This document shows, in pieces, positions 1 to 6,592 of a stretch of 9,219 nt of DNA. Under the pieces are notes generated by a model that saw only the letters and a program-made list of their open reading frames with translations, did not search any database and was not told the origin of the DNA. Position 1 is the first letter of the stretch; each line of letters opens with the position of its first letter. The stretch lies in NCBI GenBank assembly GCA_013361745.1, contig JABFXM010000436.1:1-9219 (forward strand), given 5' to 3'. The DNA is from Gemmatimonadaceae bacterium (GTDB lineage: Bacteria > Gemmatimonadota > Gemmatimonadetes > Gemmatimonadales > Gemmatimonadaceae). Position numbers and translations under genes: made by a program.

Positions 1-426
1 GTCCCACGTCAGGTCGTGCCCCTTCACCTGCACCGTGGTGCCCAACATACGGCGCGCCGCCTCGCGGACGGTCGCGAACGCCTCGGGAAGGATCTCGTCG
101 AGGACCTCGGCGGTCGCCTCGCGCAGCTCACCCTCGCGGCCACCGCGCCCATCCTGCCCCGAGAGCTCGTTGTCGAGACGGTCGCGCTCCCCCGGATCGG
201 CGGCGTTGCGCTTCTGCTCGCGCAGGCTCGCGATGGCCGCCTCGAGCTCGCCGGTGCGCTCGCGGATGATGCCGCGCAGCTTCCCGGTCTGCCCCCGCAG
301 CTCCGCCTCCGAGACGGTCTGCAGCCGGGCGTAATGCTCGTTGATCTCGTCGACGATCGGCTGGATGCGTTTCCGCTCGCGCTCGTGGCGCGTTCCCAGC
401 ACCGCCGTCATCAGCCGCTTGAACAT
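1..426 (-). CDS. secA: Preprotein translocase ATPase SecA, N-terminal part (cut by window edge)
   Basis: SecA is the motor ATPase that drives unfolded secretory proteins through SecYEG in the inner membrane. Only the first 142 codons are visible; the frame stays open to position 1. I translated it by hand. It begins MFKRLMTAVLGTRHERERKR and continues IQPIVDEINEHYARL, a classic SecA N-terminus. LPEAFATVREAARR (about residues 113-126) and VKGHDLTWD at the edge are also SecA hallmarks; the Walker motifs would lie beyond the window. Residues about 55-106 form a charged Glu/Arg-rich insert that is absent from E. coli SecA; inserts of this sort are known in Bacteroidetes and Chlorobi SecA. The ATG at 424-426 is supported by GAGG at 434-437 with a 7-base spacer. 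The start lies inside the end of nadD (16-base overlap), so translation is probably coupled. Confidence 0.93.
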   Translation of the reverse strand, partial: MFKRLMTAVLGTRHERERKRIQPIVDEINEHYARLQTVSEAELRGQTGKLRGIIRERTGELEAAIASLREQKRNAADPGERDRLDNELSGQDGRGGREGELREATAEVLDEILPEAFATVREAARRMLGTTVQVKGHDLTWD

Positions 427-1004
427 GCTCTCCCCTCTCTGTACAGCCCGTGGGCCGCGATGTATGCGGCCACCGCGTCGGGCACGAAGCCCAGCAGCGA
501 CCGCCCCGCCGCGACACGGGCGCGGATCTCCGTCGAGGAGACGTCTATCCGCCGTGTCGGCAACCGTCGAGCGGCCACCGGAATCGCCATCTCGTCCTTG
601 CCGTCGTCGCGGGTCAGCACGACGAGCGTCGCCAGCTCGAGCACCCGCGCCGGCTCCCGCCAGCGATCGAACGTCCGCAGGACGTCCGCGCCGACGAGAA
701 AGAACCGCTCCGCCGCCGGATGTCGTTCGGCGAACGCGGCCAGGGTGTCGACGCTGAAAGATAACCCCGCCCGATCGATTTCCATCGAATCCACCGCGAA
801 CCGCCCGTCGTCGCCCACCAGCAGGCGGGTCATCGCCAGGCGGTGCTCGGCCGGGGTGCGGACGAGCCCCGTCTTCAGCGGCTGGTTCGCGGCCGGCACG
901 AGCACGAGGCGGTCGAGCGCGAGGCGCTCGACCGCATCCACCGCCGCCAGCAGGTGCCCAACGTGCGGCGGATCGAACGTTCCTCCGAAGATGCCGAGGC
1001 GCAC
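411..1004 (-). CDS. nadD: Nicotinate-nucleotide adenylyltransferase NadD
   Basis: NadD transfers AMP from ATP to nicotinate mononucleotide, giving deamido-NAD, the penultimate step of NAD synthesis in the cytoplasm. The 197-residue product has the usual family length. It opens with the nucleotidyltransferase signature GIFGGTFDPPHVGHLL, with the HxGH motif at H14-H17. It carries VGAD (D106) with the following RW, and ends with the SSTEIR motif (156-161) that closes the active site. The chosen start is GTG at 1002-1004, because the Rossmann strand begins at once. The frame is open further upstream to 1100, but that part is an arginine-rich shadow of the bamD 3' end. GTG lies 4 bases after the bamD stop. 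No well-spaced Shine-Dalgarno is visible, so coupling to bamD translation is likely. The 3' end overlaps secA by 16 bases. Confidence 0.95.
   Translation of the reverse strand: MRLGIFGGTFDPPHVGHLLAAVDAVERLALDRLVLVPAANQPLKTGLVRTPAEHRLAMTRLLVGDDGRFAVDSMEIDRAGLSFSVDTLAAFAERHPAAERFFLVGADVLRTFDRWREPARVLELATLVVLTRDDGKDEMAIPVAARRLPTRRIDVSSTEIRARVAAGRSLLGFVPDAVAAYIAAHGLYREGRACSSG
434..437 (-). promoter_or_regulatory. Ribosome binding site of secA
   Basis: On the minus strand, a purine run AGAGAGGGGAGAGC directly precedes the ATG at 426. GAGG at 437-434 leaves a 7-base spacer. It sits inside the nadD coding sequence and fixes the secA start. It is among the clearer Shine-Dalgarno sites in the window, fitting the high demand for SecA. 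Confidence 0.7.
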
Positions 1005-1017
1005 GCCCTCAGGGCGC
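1003..1017 (-). promoter_or_regulatory. Small hairpin spanning the bamD stop and nadD start
   Basis: On the minus strand, CGCCC (1016-1012) pairs with GGGCG (1008-1004), with the bamD stop codon TGA as the 3-base loop. A G-T wobble can add a sixth pair (1017 with 1003). The 3' arm includes the first base of the nadD GTG, or two bases with the wobble. A ribosome ending bamD would melt it, which suits translational coupling. The pairing is seen directly; the function is inferred, and short GC stems arise easily in DNA this GC-rich. Confidence 0.35.
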
Positions 1018-1791
1018 CGGAGGTGCCGACGGCGCCGTCGTCGCGACCGGGGGCGTGCCGCACCGCTGTCGCACCTCGGCGTCCCTCGGGTAATTCTCAC
1101 GCAGCGCAGCGCAGGTATCGTCCCGATCGGCGCGGTACGAGATCGCGTCGTACGCCTGCACGAGACGCAGCTGCGCCTGACGCGAAAAATCCGTCCGCGG
1201 GTACTTCTTCACGACGTCCTTGAAGTACAGGATCGCCGAGTCGAACGCCTTCCGGCGCAGGTAATGGACGCCGGTGTCGTAGTCCTTCTTCGCGAACTCC
1301 GTCTCGAGCTGCCGGATGTTCTTCTCGGCCTCTCCGCGGAGAGGGGAATTCGGGTAGAGCGCGAGGAGGGTGTTGAAGGTGTTCAGCGCCGACTCCCCGT
1401 ACGTCGCGTCGAGCGAGCTCTTTCGCCAGAGCTTGCGGTACGACTTCCCCGCAAGGAGCAGCGCGTCGTCGGCGAGGGTGTCGTCCGGAAACGACTCCAT
1501 CAGGTGGCTGAAGCTCTGCGCGGCGAGAATGTGCTCCCCTTTCTTCTCGTGCGCCTGACCGAGCCAGTACTGCGACCGCGAGAGCAGCGTGTCACGCGCT
1601 GGCAGGTCGAGCGTGAGCTGCTCGAAGCCGGCGATGGCGTCGTCGATCTTGCCCCGCTGGAACCGCCGGAGCGATTCCTTGTAGAGCTCTTCGTTCGACG
1701 TGAACTTCTTCGGGTTCCAGGGGTGCGAGGTGCAGGCGGCGGCAACCACCACTGCGAGCACGAGGACGAGGTTTCGGGACACGGGGGGCAT
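1009..1791 (-). CDS. bamD: Outer-membrane assembly lipoprotein BamD (YfiO family)
   Basis: BamD is the essential lipoprotein partner of BamA in the BAM complex, which folds beta-barrel proteins into the outer membrane from the periplasmic side. The 260-residue product has a hydrophobic signal segment (about residues 8-19) followed by Cys20 in the context VAAAC. This is a passable lipobox, although Ala rather than Leu occupies the -3 place. The mature part is helical and TPR-like. It opens with NEELYKESLRRFQRGKIDDA and continues with YWLGQAHEKKGEHILAA; FPDDTLADDALL, LYPNSPLRGEAEKNI and KYPRTDFSRQAQLRL are the repeat ends typical of BamD. The C-terminus is a low-complexity Pro/Ala/Thr tail (about the last 15 residues). 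The ATG at 1789-1791 has no good Shine-Dalgarno, but the next upstream in-frame codon of note is a stop at 1825-1827. A 60-base gap separates it from the TPR gene. Other lipoprotein TPR proteins are possible but less likely. Confidence 0.88.
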   Translation of the reverse strand: MPPVSRNLVLVLAVVVAAACTSHPWNPKKFTSNEELYKESLRRFQRGKIDDAIAGFEQLTLDLPARDTLLSRSQYWLGQAHEKKGEHILAAQSFSHLMESFPDDTLADDALLLAGKSYRKLWRKSSLDATYGESALNTFNTLLALYPNSPLRGEAEKNIRQLETEFAKKDYDTGVHYLRRKAFDSAILYFKDVVKKYPRTDFSRQAQLRLVQAYDAISYRADRDDTCAALRENYPRDAEVRQRCGTPPVATTAPSAPPAP

Positions 1792-1851
1792 GACTGGGAT
1801 GCTACCCGGGATCCGGGCGGCGGTTCACTTCGAAACGAATGACCTGCGGTC

Positions 1852-2562
1852 TCAGCCGGCTGCGCGCCGGCGAGTCAGCATCGCCCGGTAGATCTCGATG
1901 CGGGGCTCCTCCGGGTGGCGCTCGGCGGCCGCGGTCCAGACCGCATCCGCAGTCGCCAGGTCACCCTGAAGATAAGCGGTGAGCCCCCGCAGCAGCATGG
2001 CGTCGAGCCATTCCGGGCGCACGCGCAGCACCTCGTCCAGCTGCCGGCCCGCATCCTCGTGGCGGCCACGCTCGGTGAGCGCGCGCGCGAGCGCGAGGCG
2101 GATGTCCGCGTATCCGGGTCTGAGCTGCAGCGCGCGCTCGTACTGGGCGATCGCCTCGTCGAGGGCTCCCGCCGCGCGGTACTCGCCGGCGAGCCCCGCA
2201 TGCGCGTTCGCGAGGCGATTCGCGACCATCACCGGGAATCCGGTCTCATCAGGCTTTCCGAGATGCTCCGCCGTGGCGAAGGCGTCGCGCGCCTCCTCGG
2301 TGCGTCCCATGTCGTTGAGGAGCACCGCCCGGTTGAGGTGCGCCTCGACGTAGCGCGGGTTGAGCGCGATGGCCGCGTCGAAGGACGACACCGCCTCCGC
2401 CTGCTGCCCGATGAGCGCGAGCGAGAGGCCGAGGAGGTTGTGCGCATCGGCGTAGGCCATCCCCTCGACCACGGCTTCCCGCAGGAGGAGAACCGCGCCG
2501 TGGTAGTCGCGAACGGAGAATCGCTCGCGCGCGCGTGCGACGAGATCGGAGGCGCTATCCAA
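1852..2562 (-). CDS. Tetratricopeptide-repeat protein
   Basis: This is a 236-residue protein made almost entirely of TPR units; specific partner unknown. Repeats are visible at about residues 38-71 (ending [10 protein letters not shown]), 72-100, 117-150 (ending [10 protein letters not shown]), 151-184 (ending LDEVLRVRP) and 185-218. There is no signal peptide or membrane segment, so it is probably cytoplasmic. The likely start is TTG at 2560-2562, which overlaps the decarboxylase stop by 8 bases. No ATG or GTG occurs in frame before the Met deep in the first repeat (residue 35), and a start there would destroy the fold. No Shine-Dalgarno is visible, so expression probably depends on coupling to the upstream gene. 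It lies between sugar-nucleotide enzymes and bamD. A role as scaffold in envelope or polysaccharide assembly is only a guess from context. Confidence 0.82.
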   Translation of the reverse strand: MDSASDLVARARERFSVRDYHGAVLLLREAVVEGMAYADAHNLLGLSLALIGQQAEAVSSFDAAIALNPRYVEAHLNRAVLLNDMGRTEEARDAFATAEHLGKPDETGFPVMVANRLANAHAGLAGEYRAAGALDEAIAQYERALQLRPGYADIRLALARALTERGRHEDAGRQLDEVLRVRPEWLDAMLLRGLTAYLQGDLATADAVWTAAAERHPEEPRIEIYRAMLTRRRAAG

Positions 2563-3526
2563 CGAGCTTCTGCGCGCGCGATTTCATTCGCGGCGATCCG
2601 ATGAGGGGACGGAAGTAGTCGATCGTCCGCCGCAGACCTTCGCGGAGCGCGATCGTCGGCTCCCAGCCGAGCTGCCGGCGGGCCTTGGTGATGTCCGGCT
2701 GTCGCTGCTTCGGGTCGTCCGCGGGAAGCGGTCGCGTCACGATCTCCGACTTGCTGTCCGTCAGCTCGACGACGAGATCGGCGAGCTGACGCATGGTGAA
2801 CTCGCGTGGGTTGCCGACGTTGGTCGGCAGGTTGTCGCCCTTCGTGTAGAGCCTGAAGATGCCGTCGATCTCGTCGTCGACGTAGCAGAAGCTCCGCGTC
2901 TGACTGCCGTCGCCGTAGAGCGTGATCGGCTGTCCGGTGAGCGCCTGCACGATGAAGTTCGTGACGACGCGGCCGTCGTGCGGCTGCATCCGCGGGCCGT
3001 ACGTGTTGAAGATGCGGACGATCCGCGTGTCGATCTCGTGCTCGCGGTGATACGCCATCGTCACCGCCTCGGCGAACCGCTTCGACTCGTCGTAGCAGCT
3101 GCGGGGGCCGATCGGGTTGACGTTCCCCCAGTAGCTCTCGACCTGCGGGTGCACCGTCGGATCGCCGTAGACCTCCGACGTCGAGGCGAGGAAGAATCGC
3201 GCTTTGTTCGCCTTGGCGATGCCTAACGCGTTCAACGTCCCGATCGAGCCGACCTTGAGCGTCTCGATGGGATGGTTCAGGTAGTCCACCGGGCTCGCGA
3301 GCGACGCGAGATGCAGCACGCCGTCGAAGCGGCCGGGAACGTAGGTGAAGGTCGAGATGTCGTGTCGGAGCAGCTCGAACTTCGCGTTCCCGGTGAGGTG
3401 TGCCAGGTTCTCCGGGTCGCCGGTGATGAAGTTGTCCAGCCCGACGACCTCGTATCCTTCGGCGAGAAACCGGTCGACGAGGTGGGAGCCGAGGAAGCCG
3501 GCGGCGCCGGTGATCAGCACTCTCAT
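2555..3526 (-). CDS. uxs: UDP-glucuronate decarboxylase (UDP-xylose synthase), SDR family
   Basis: This enzyme converts UDP-glucuronate to UDP-xylose and CO2 with tightly bound NAD. The 323-residue protein is an extended short-chain dehydrogenase. It starts [15 protein letters not shown] with the GxxGxxG NAD loop (G7, G10, G13), and has D31 in LDNF at the end of the second strand. The catalytic Tyr145 and Lys149 lie in [16 protein letters not shown] (116-123) supplies a Glu that is characteristic of UDP-xylose synthases, where it is involved in decarboxylation. [10 protein letters not shown] and [15 protein letters not shown] also match that subfamily closely. The ATG at 3524-3526 overlaps the ugd stop as ATGA. 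The frame stays open much further upstream to 4492, but that part is an Arg/Gly-rich shadow of ugd. It lies directly after the gene that makes its substrate. The codon at 3224-3226 is a rare TTA leucine. A dTDP-glucose dehydratase is an unlikely alternative. Confidence 0.92.
   Translation of the reverse strand: MRVLITGAAGFLGSHLVDRFLAEGYEVVGLDNFITGDPENLAHLTGNAKFELLRHDISTFTYVPGRFDGVLHLASLASPVDYLNHPIETLKVGSIGTLNALGIAKANKARFFLASTSEVYGDPTVHPQVESYWGNVNPIGPRSCYDESKRFAEAVTMAYHREHEIDTRIVRIFNTYGPRMQPHDGRVVTNFIVQALTGQPITLYGDGSQTRSFCYVDDEIDGIFRLYTKGDNLPTNVGNPREFTMRQLADLVVELTDSKSEIVTRPLPADDPKQRQPDITKARRQLGWEPTIALREGLRRTIDYFRPLIGSPRMKSRAQKLVG
3220..3228 (-). other. TGCCTAACG motif, copy 1 (inside uxs)
   Basis: The 9-mer TGCCTAACG (plus-strand reading) occurs here and at 6070-6078. 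On the coding strand it reads CGTTAGGCA and encodes Leu-Gly through a TTA codon, which is otherwise nearly absent here. No function is known to me; see the finding on this motif. Confidence 0.4.
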
Positions 3527-4830
3527 TCGCGGCCCCGGCCGATCGACAGGTACGTGAAGCCCAGCGTCCGCATCCGCTCCGGGTCGTAGAGGTTGCGGCC
3601 GTCGACGACGACGGGCCGCTTCAGCGCCTTCTTGATCCGGTTGAAGTCCGGGTGCCGGTACTCGTTCCAGTCGGTCATGACGACGAGCGCGTCGGCGCCC
3701 TCGATTGCCTCGTAGCTCGTCTGCGCGTACTCGATCGCATCCCCGATGCGACGCTTCGTCTCGTGCATCGCCGCCGGATCGTGCGCGACGACGGACGCGC
3801 CCGCCCCGCGCAGCTCGTCGATGAGCGTGAGCGCGGGCGCCTCGCGCATGTCGTCGGTCTGTGGCTTGAAGGCGAGTCCCCAGAGCCCGACGCGCGCGGA
3901 CTTCAGCTTTCCGTCCAGCGCCTTCTTTACCTTCTCGAACATGCGCCGCTTCTGCCGCTCGTTCGCCTCCTCGACGGCCTCGAGCACCTCGAGCGCGGCG
4001 CCCTTCTCCTTCGCCGTGCGGACGAGCGCCTTCACGTCCTTCGGAAAGCACGAGCCGCCGTAGCCCGGCCCCGGGAAGAGGAAGGACGGGCCGATGCGCG
4101 CGTCGCTGCCGATGCCGCGGCGCACGAGATCGACGTTGGCGCCGACCTTCTCGCAGAGGTTCGCGATCTCGTTCATGAAGGAGATGCGCGTGGCGAGCAT
4201 CGCGTTGGCCGCGTACTTCGTCATCTCGGCCGAGGGGATGTCCATGAAGATGATCGGCTTGCCCGTGCGCACGAATGGCGCGTAGAGCTCGGCCATCATC
4301 GAGCGCGCGAAATCGCTCTCGACGCCGAGGACGACGCGATCGGGCTTCATGAAGTCGTCGACCGCGGCGCCTTCCTTGAGGAACTCCGGGTTGCTGCACA
4401 TGTGGAAGGGGCGCTTCGCGTTCTTCGCGACCGCCTCCGCGACCCTCGCCGCCGTCCCGACCGGTACCGTCGATTTCGTGACGACGACGCACTCGCGCTG
4501 CGCGTGCTTCCCGATCTCCTCGGCGACGGCGAGCACGTGTCGAAGGTCGGCGGAGCCGTCTTCGTCGGGTGGCGTCCCGACGGCGATGAAGATCACGTCC
4601 GCCTCGGAGATCGCGCCGCCGACGTCGGTGGTGAACTTCAGCCGACCCTGCGCCTGGTTCCGCTCGACGAAATCCTCGAGGCCCGGCTCGTAGATGGGAA
4701 GGACGTTCTGCTTCAATCCCTCGATCTTCTTCTTGTCCACGTCGGCGCAGACGACGCTGTTGCCCGTCTCGGCGAGGCAGGCGCCAACGACCAGGCCGAC
4801 GTAGCCCGTCCCAACGACCGTAATGTTCAC
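3523..4830 (-). CDS. ugd: UDP-glucose 6-dehydrogenase
   Basis: Ugd oxidises UDP-glucose to UDP-glucuronate with two NAD in the cytoplasm, feeding surface polysaccharide synthesis. The 435-residue product is of normal family length. It begins with the NAD loop GTGYVG (7-12). It contains STVPVGT (120-126), NPEFLKEG (147-154), TKYAANA around Lys204-Asn209, and [12 protein letters not shown] with the catalytic Cys261, Lys264 and Asp265. [18 protein letters not shown] is the start of the C-terminal UDP-binding domain. The start chosen is GTG at 4828-4830, which puts [10 protein letters not shown] at residues 3-12. The frame is open upstream to 5136 but would run through a terminator-like hairpin and the end of the preceding gene. 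Only a weak GGGG (4836-4839) precedes the GTG. It is the first gene of the second unit and is joined to uxs by an ATGA overlap. Confidence 0.96.
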   Translation of the reverse strand: MNITVVGTGYVGLVVGACLAETGNSVVCADVDKKKIEGLKQNVLPIYEPGLEDFVERNQAQGRLKFTTDVGGAISEADVIFIAVGTPPDEDGSADLRHVLAVAEEIGKHAQRECVVVTKSTVPVGTAARVAEAVAKNAKRPFHMCSNPEFLKEGAAVDDFMKPDRVVLGVESDFARSMMAELYAPFVRTGKPIIFMDIPSAEMTKYAANAMLATRISFMNEIANLCEKVGANVDLVRRGIGSDARIGPSFLFPGPGYGGSCFPKDVKALVRTAKEKGAALEVLEAVEEANERQKRRMFEKVKKALDGKLKSARVGLWGLAFKPQTDDMREAPALTLIDELRGAGASVVAHDPAAMHETKRRIGDAIEYAQTSYEAIEGADALVVMTDWNEYRHPDFNRIKKALKRPVVVDGRNLYDPERMRTLGFTYLSIGRGRE

Positions 4831-5026
4831 GAAAACCCCGAAGTCAGCAGATAGGAAGTTGAAGGAAGGTATCGGGGCCCTCGATGGGCTGCAACGCCGC
4901 GTGTGCCTGGCGTCGCCTCCGGCGGCGACCGTCAATGCCGCGGCACAGCGCGGACGGCGGTGGGCGAAATGCACGCGCGGGGTGGAGCTCAGCTCCACCC
5001 CGCGCGCCCTGCGACGACCGGGGCCG
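4831..5026 (-). other. Intergenic region between the two gene runs
   Basis: This 196-base gap is the largest in the window and the only one with room for both a terminator and a promoter. It holds the strong inverted repeat at 4974-5006 and a smaller 6-bp hairpin (4912-4917 with 4924-4929). The leader before ugd (about 4831-4870) is visibly richer in A and T than its surroundings. A promoter for the ugd unit is expected here. The best sigma-70-like pair I can find is TTGCAG (4894-4889) and TACCTT (4871-4866) with a 17-base spacer, matching consensus at only three of six places each, so I do not call it. No small ORF with convincing coding character was seen. Confidence 0.5.
4974..5006 (-). 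terminator. Strong hairpin, probable transcription terminator of the ompA-like gene
   Basis: A perfect inverted repeat has arms of 16 bases (4974-4989 and 4991-5006) around a single central base. In practice this is a stem of about 15 bp (CGCGCGGGGTGGAGC and its complement) with a TCA or TGA loop. It lies 20 bases downstream of the stop codon at 5027. After it, on the minus strand, comes only TGCATTTCGCC, so there is no proper U-tract. It may therefore act as an RNA-stabilising 3' hairpin, or as a terminator of the U-poor kind. The structure is certain; its role is inferred from position. Confidence 0.65.
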
Positions 5027-6580
5027 CTAGAAGTGCTGCGTCGCGTCGATGGTGAACGTGACGCGCCTGTTCTGCAGCGCGCCAGGGTCGTCCTTCCTCG
5101 CTCCCGGCTGCACCTGCCGGACGCGCTGCTCACCATAGCCGACCGTCCGGAACTGCCGCGACGGAAGCCCGAACCGCTCGGTCATCACGTCGCGGACCGC
5201 TTCGGCCCGACGACGCGACAAACGAAGGTTGTACGCATCGCTGCCGGACGGATCGGCGAACCCTTCGATCGTCACGAGCGCCGTCGGATAGACCCGCCGG
5301 ACGACGTCCGCGATCTGGCCGAGCACCGCGAAGTCGCTGTCGCGCACGACCGCCGAGTCGAAGCCGAAGTGCACCGGAACGATGTACTTCGAGACCAGAT
5401 CACTCTCCTGGCGCACCTCGACCTGCGCGCTGCGCAGGCTGTCGAGGAGCGGGCGGAGCTGCGCGAGCTGCTTGTCGACCGCCTCGCGCACGGCCGCGTT
5501 GATCGCGGCGGTGTCGATCGGCTGCGTGAGGATGACCGGCACCGTCGGCGTGTTGGTCGTGGCGCCACCCCAGAAGTAGGTCGCGCTCACATGGTGCTCG
5601 TCGCCGATCGGATCGAACTCGTAGATCTTCGAGCCGGCATTGATCCGGTTGCGGAACGCGTACTCGAGGCGGAACTGCCCGACGTTCACGCCGGCGCCGA
5701 GCGAGAGCCCGCGACGGTTGTCGTCACCGGTCGTGTACCCGATGCGGCCGATCGCGACGCCGTTGACCGTCGCCTCGATTCCACCGGCACCGTAGATCTC
5801 GTTCTGCTGCGGGAAGGTCACCTGACCGACGAGCTTCGCGTCGAGCACGATCGGCTCGCCGCGGAAGAGCATCGGAGTCTCCATCAGGTTCCGATGCTTG
5901 AGCAGGTCGAACGAGCCCGCGCCGTAGCCGAGGAGCGGCGGGCGCTTGGAGTCGTTGTCGAAGGTGACCGCGGTGCCCCAGTTCCGGACCCCGCCGCCGA
6001 GCGTGAGGCGCCCGAAGATGTCGGGGAACATCATGCTCGAGTTGACGCCGATGCTTCCCGCCGACTGGTTGCCTAACGTCTCGTTGGCATAGAACAGGGT
6101 GCCGCCCCAGAGCCAGTGGCGGGTCATCTGGATGGCACCGCCGCCCTCGAGGGCGAGCTGGTAGCCGCGAAGACGTCCCGCCGGCTGGTAGTTCTCCGTC
6201 GCCTCGATCGTGCCCTCGTTGAGCGCCCGTGCGCCGATGCCGAAGGTGCCGAGCGCGGTCGGGAAGGTCACGACCGCGGCCGCGAGCTGCGTGTTGCCGA
6301 ACCCTTGCGAGCCGGTCACGAGGAAGGAGTTGGTCTTGAGACGCGCGATGCCCGCGGTGTTGTAGAAGAGCGCCGACGGGTCGCCCTCGACGGCGCCCAT
6401 CGCCTCCGACAGTCCCACCGCGCGCGGCGTCACCCCGCGGATCAGCAGCGTCGCCGCGTGAATGCCGTTGTCGGCATCGCCGCCCGGGGTCGACGTCGGG
6501 TTCTTCGGCGTCGTCGTCTGCGCGCCCAGGACCGGTGCCGCGACGGCGAGTGCGAAGAGTGCGTTACGTAGTCTGGTCAT
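5027..6580 (-). CDS. PorV-like outer-membrane barrel fused to an OmpA peptidoglycan-binding domain
   Basis: The 517-residue protein has a signal peptide (MTRLRNALFALAVAAPVLGA, probable cleavage near residue 20) and a Thr/Pro-rich linker. Residues about 40-335 look like a beta-barrel of the PorV/UPF0164 type. The opening RAVGLSEAMGAVEGDPSALF followed by YNTAGIA closely recalls the N-terminal motif of PorV/PorQ proteins, and the rest alternates Gly and aromatic strands (YGAGSFD, GLSLGAGVNVGQFRLEYAF). A helical linker (about 355-398) leads to a C-terminal OmpA domain (about 402-514). There VHFGFDSA, GFADPSGSDAYNLRLSRRRA and VGYGEQR are diagnostic. Asp443 and Arg458 are the residues expected to hold diaminopimelate in peptidoglycan. 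No cysteine is present. The ATG at 6578-6580 has GAGG at 6590-6593 with a 9-base spacer. It probably anchors the outer membrane to the wall. A role in type IX-like secretion is possible but unproven. Confidence 0.85.
   Translation of the reverse strand: MTRLRNALFALAVAAPVLGAQTTTPKNPTSTPGGDADNGIHAATLLIRGVTPRAVGLSEAMGAVEGDPSALFYNTAGIARLKTNSFLVTGSQGFGNTQLAAAVVTFPTALGTFGIGARALNEGTIEATENYQPAGRLRGYQLALEGGGAIQMTRHWLWGGTLFYANETLGNQSAGSIGVNSSMMFPDIFGRLTLGGGVRNWGTAVTFDNDSKRPPLLGYGAGSFDLLKHRNLMETPMLFRGEPIVLDAKLVGQVTFPQQNEIYGAGGIEATVNGVAIGRIGYTTGDDNRRGLSLGAGVNVGQFRLEYAFRNRINAGSKIYEFDPIGDEHHVSATYFWGGATTNTPTVPVILTQPIDTAAINAAVREAVDKQLAQLRPLLDSLRSAQVEVRQESDLVSKYIVPVHFGFDSAVVRDSDFAVLGQIADVVRRVYPTALVTIEGFADPSGSDAYNLRLSRRRAEAVRDVMTERFGLPSRQFRTVGYGEQRVRQVQPGARKDDPGALQNRRVTFTIDATQHF
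6070..6078 (-). other. TGCCTAACG motif, copy 2 (inside the barrel-OmpA gene)
   Basis: This is the second copy of the 9-mer, in the same orientation relative to coding. The codon at 6074-6076 is TTA, encoding Leu in ETLGNQ. See the finding on this motif. Confidence 0.4.
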
Positions 6581-6592
6581 TAGTCGCGGCCT

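Noticed and set aside
1005..1100. N-terminal extension of NadD with an Arg-rich stretch
   Set aside because: It overlaps the bamD coding end, and NadD proteins start right at the GIFGGTFDPPH strand.
16..1842. A 608-codon open frame on the plus strand
   Set aside because: It is fully antisense to secA, nadD and bamD, is rich in Arg and low complexity, and has no recognisable motif. Long antisense frames are expected at this GC content.
1792..1851. Possible regulatory site in the 60-base gap before bamD
   Set aside because: Only a short imperfect CCCGG/CCGGG palindrome is present, with no promoter-like hexamers and no clear Shine-Dalgarno.
1855..1871. GCCGGC-TGCGC-GCCGGC hairpin at the 3' end of the TPR gene
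   Set aside because: It lies within coding sequence, has a 6-bp stem of a self-complementary GC word and no T-run, so it is likely a chance result of composition.
3527..4492. N-terminal extension of the UDP-xylose synthase to 645 residues
   Set aside because: The extra part is out-of-frame ugd sequence, Arg/Gly-rich and motif-free. [10 protein letters not shown] at 3526 is the natural family start with an ATGA overlap.
4866..4894. Sigma-70-like promoter TTGCAG-17-TACCTT before ugd
   Set aside because: Each hexamer matches consensus at only three positions, and promoter rules for this lineage are not clear to me. Spacing alone is not enough.
4831..5136. N-terminal extension of Ugd to 537 residues
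   Set aside because: It would translate through the terminator-like hairpin and the end of the previous gene. The Rossmann fold starts directly at the GTG at 4830.
3652..6076. Long plus-strand open frames of about 400 codons opposite ugd and the barrel-OmpA gene
   Set aside because: They mirror the codons of confidently assigned minus-strand genes, are Arg/Asp/Val-rich, and show no domain.
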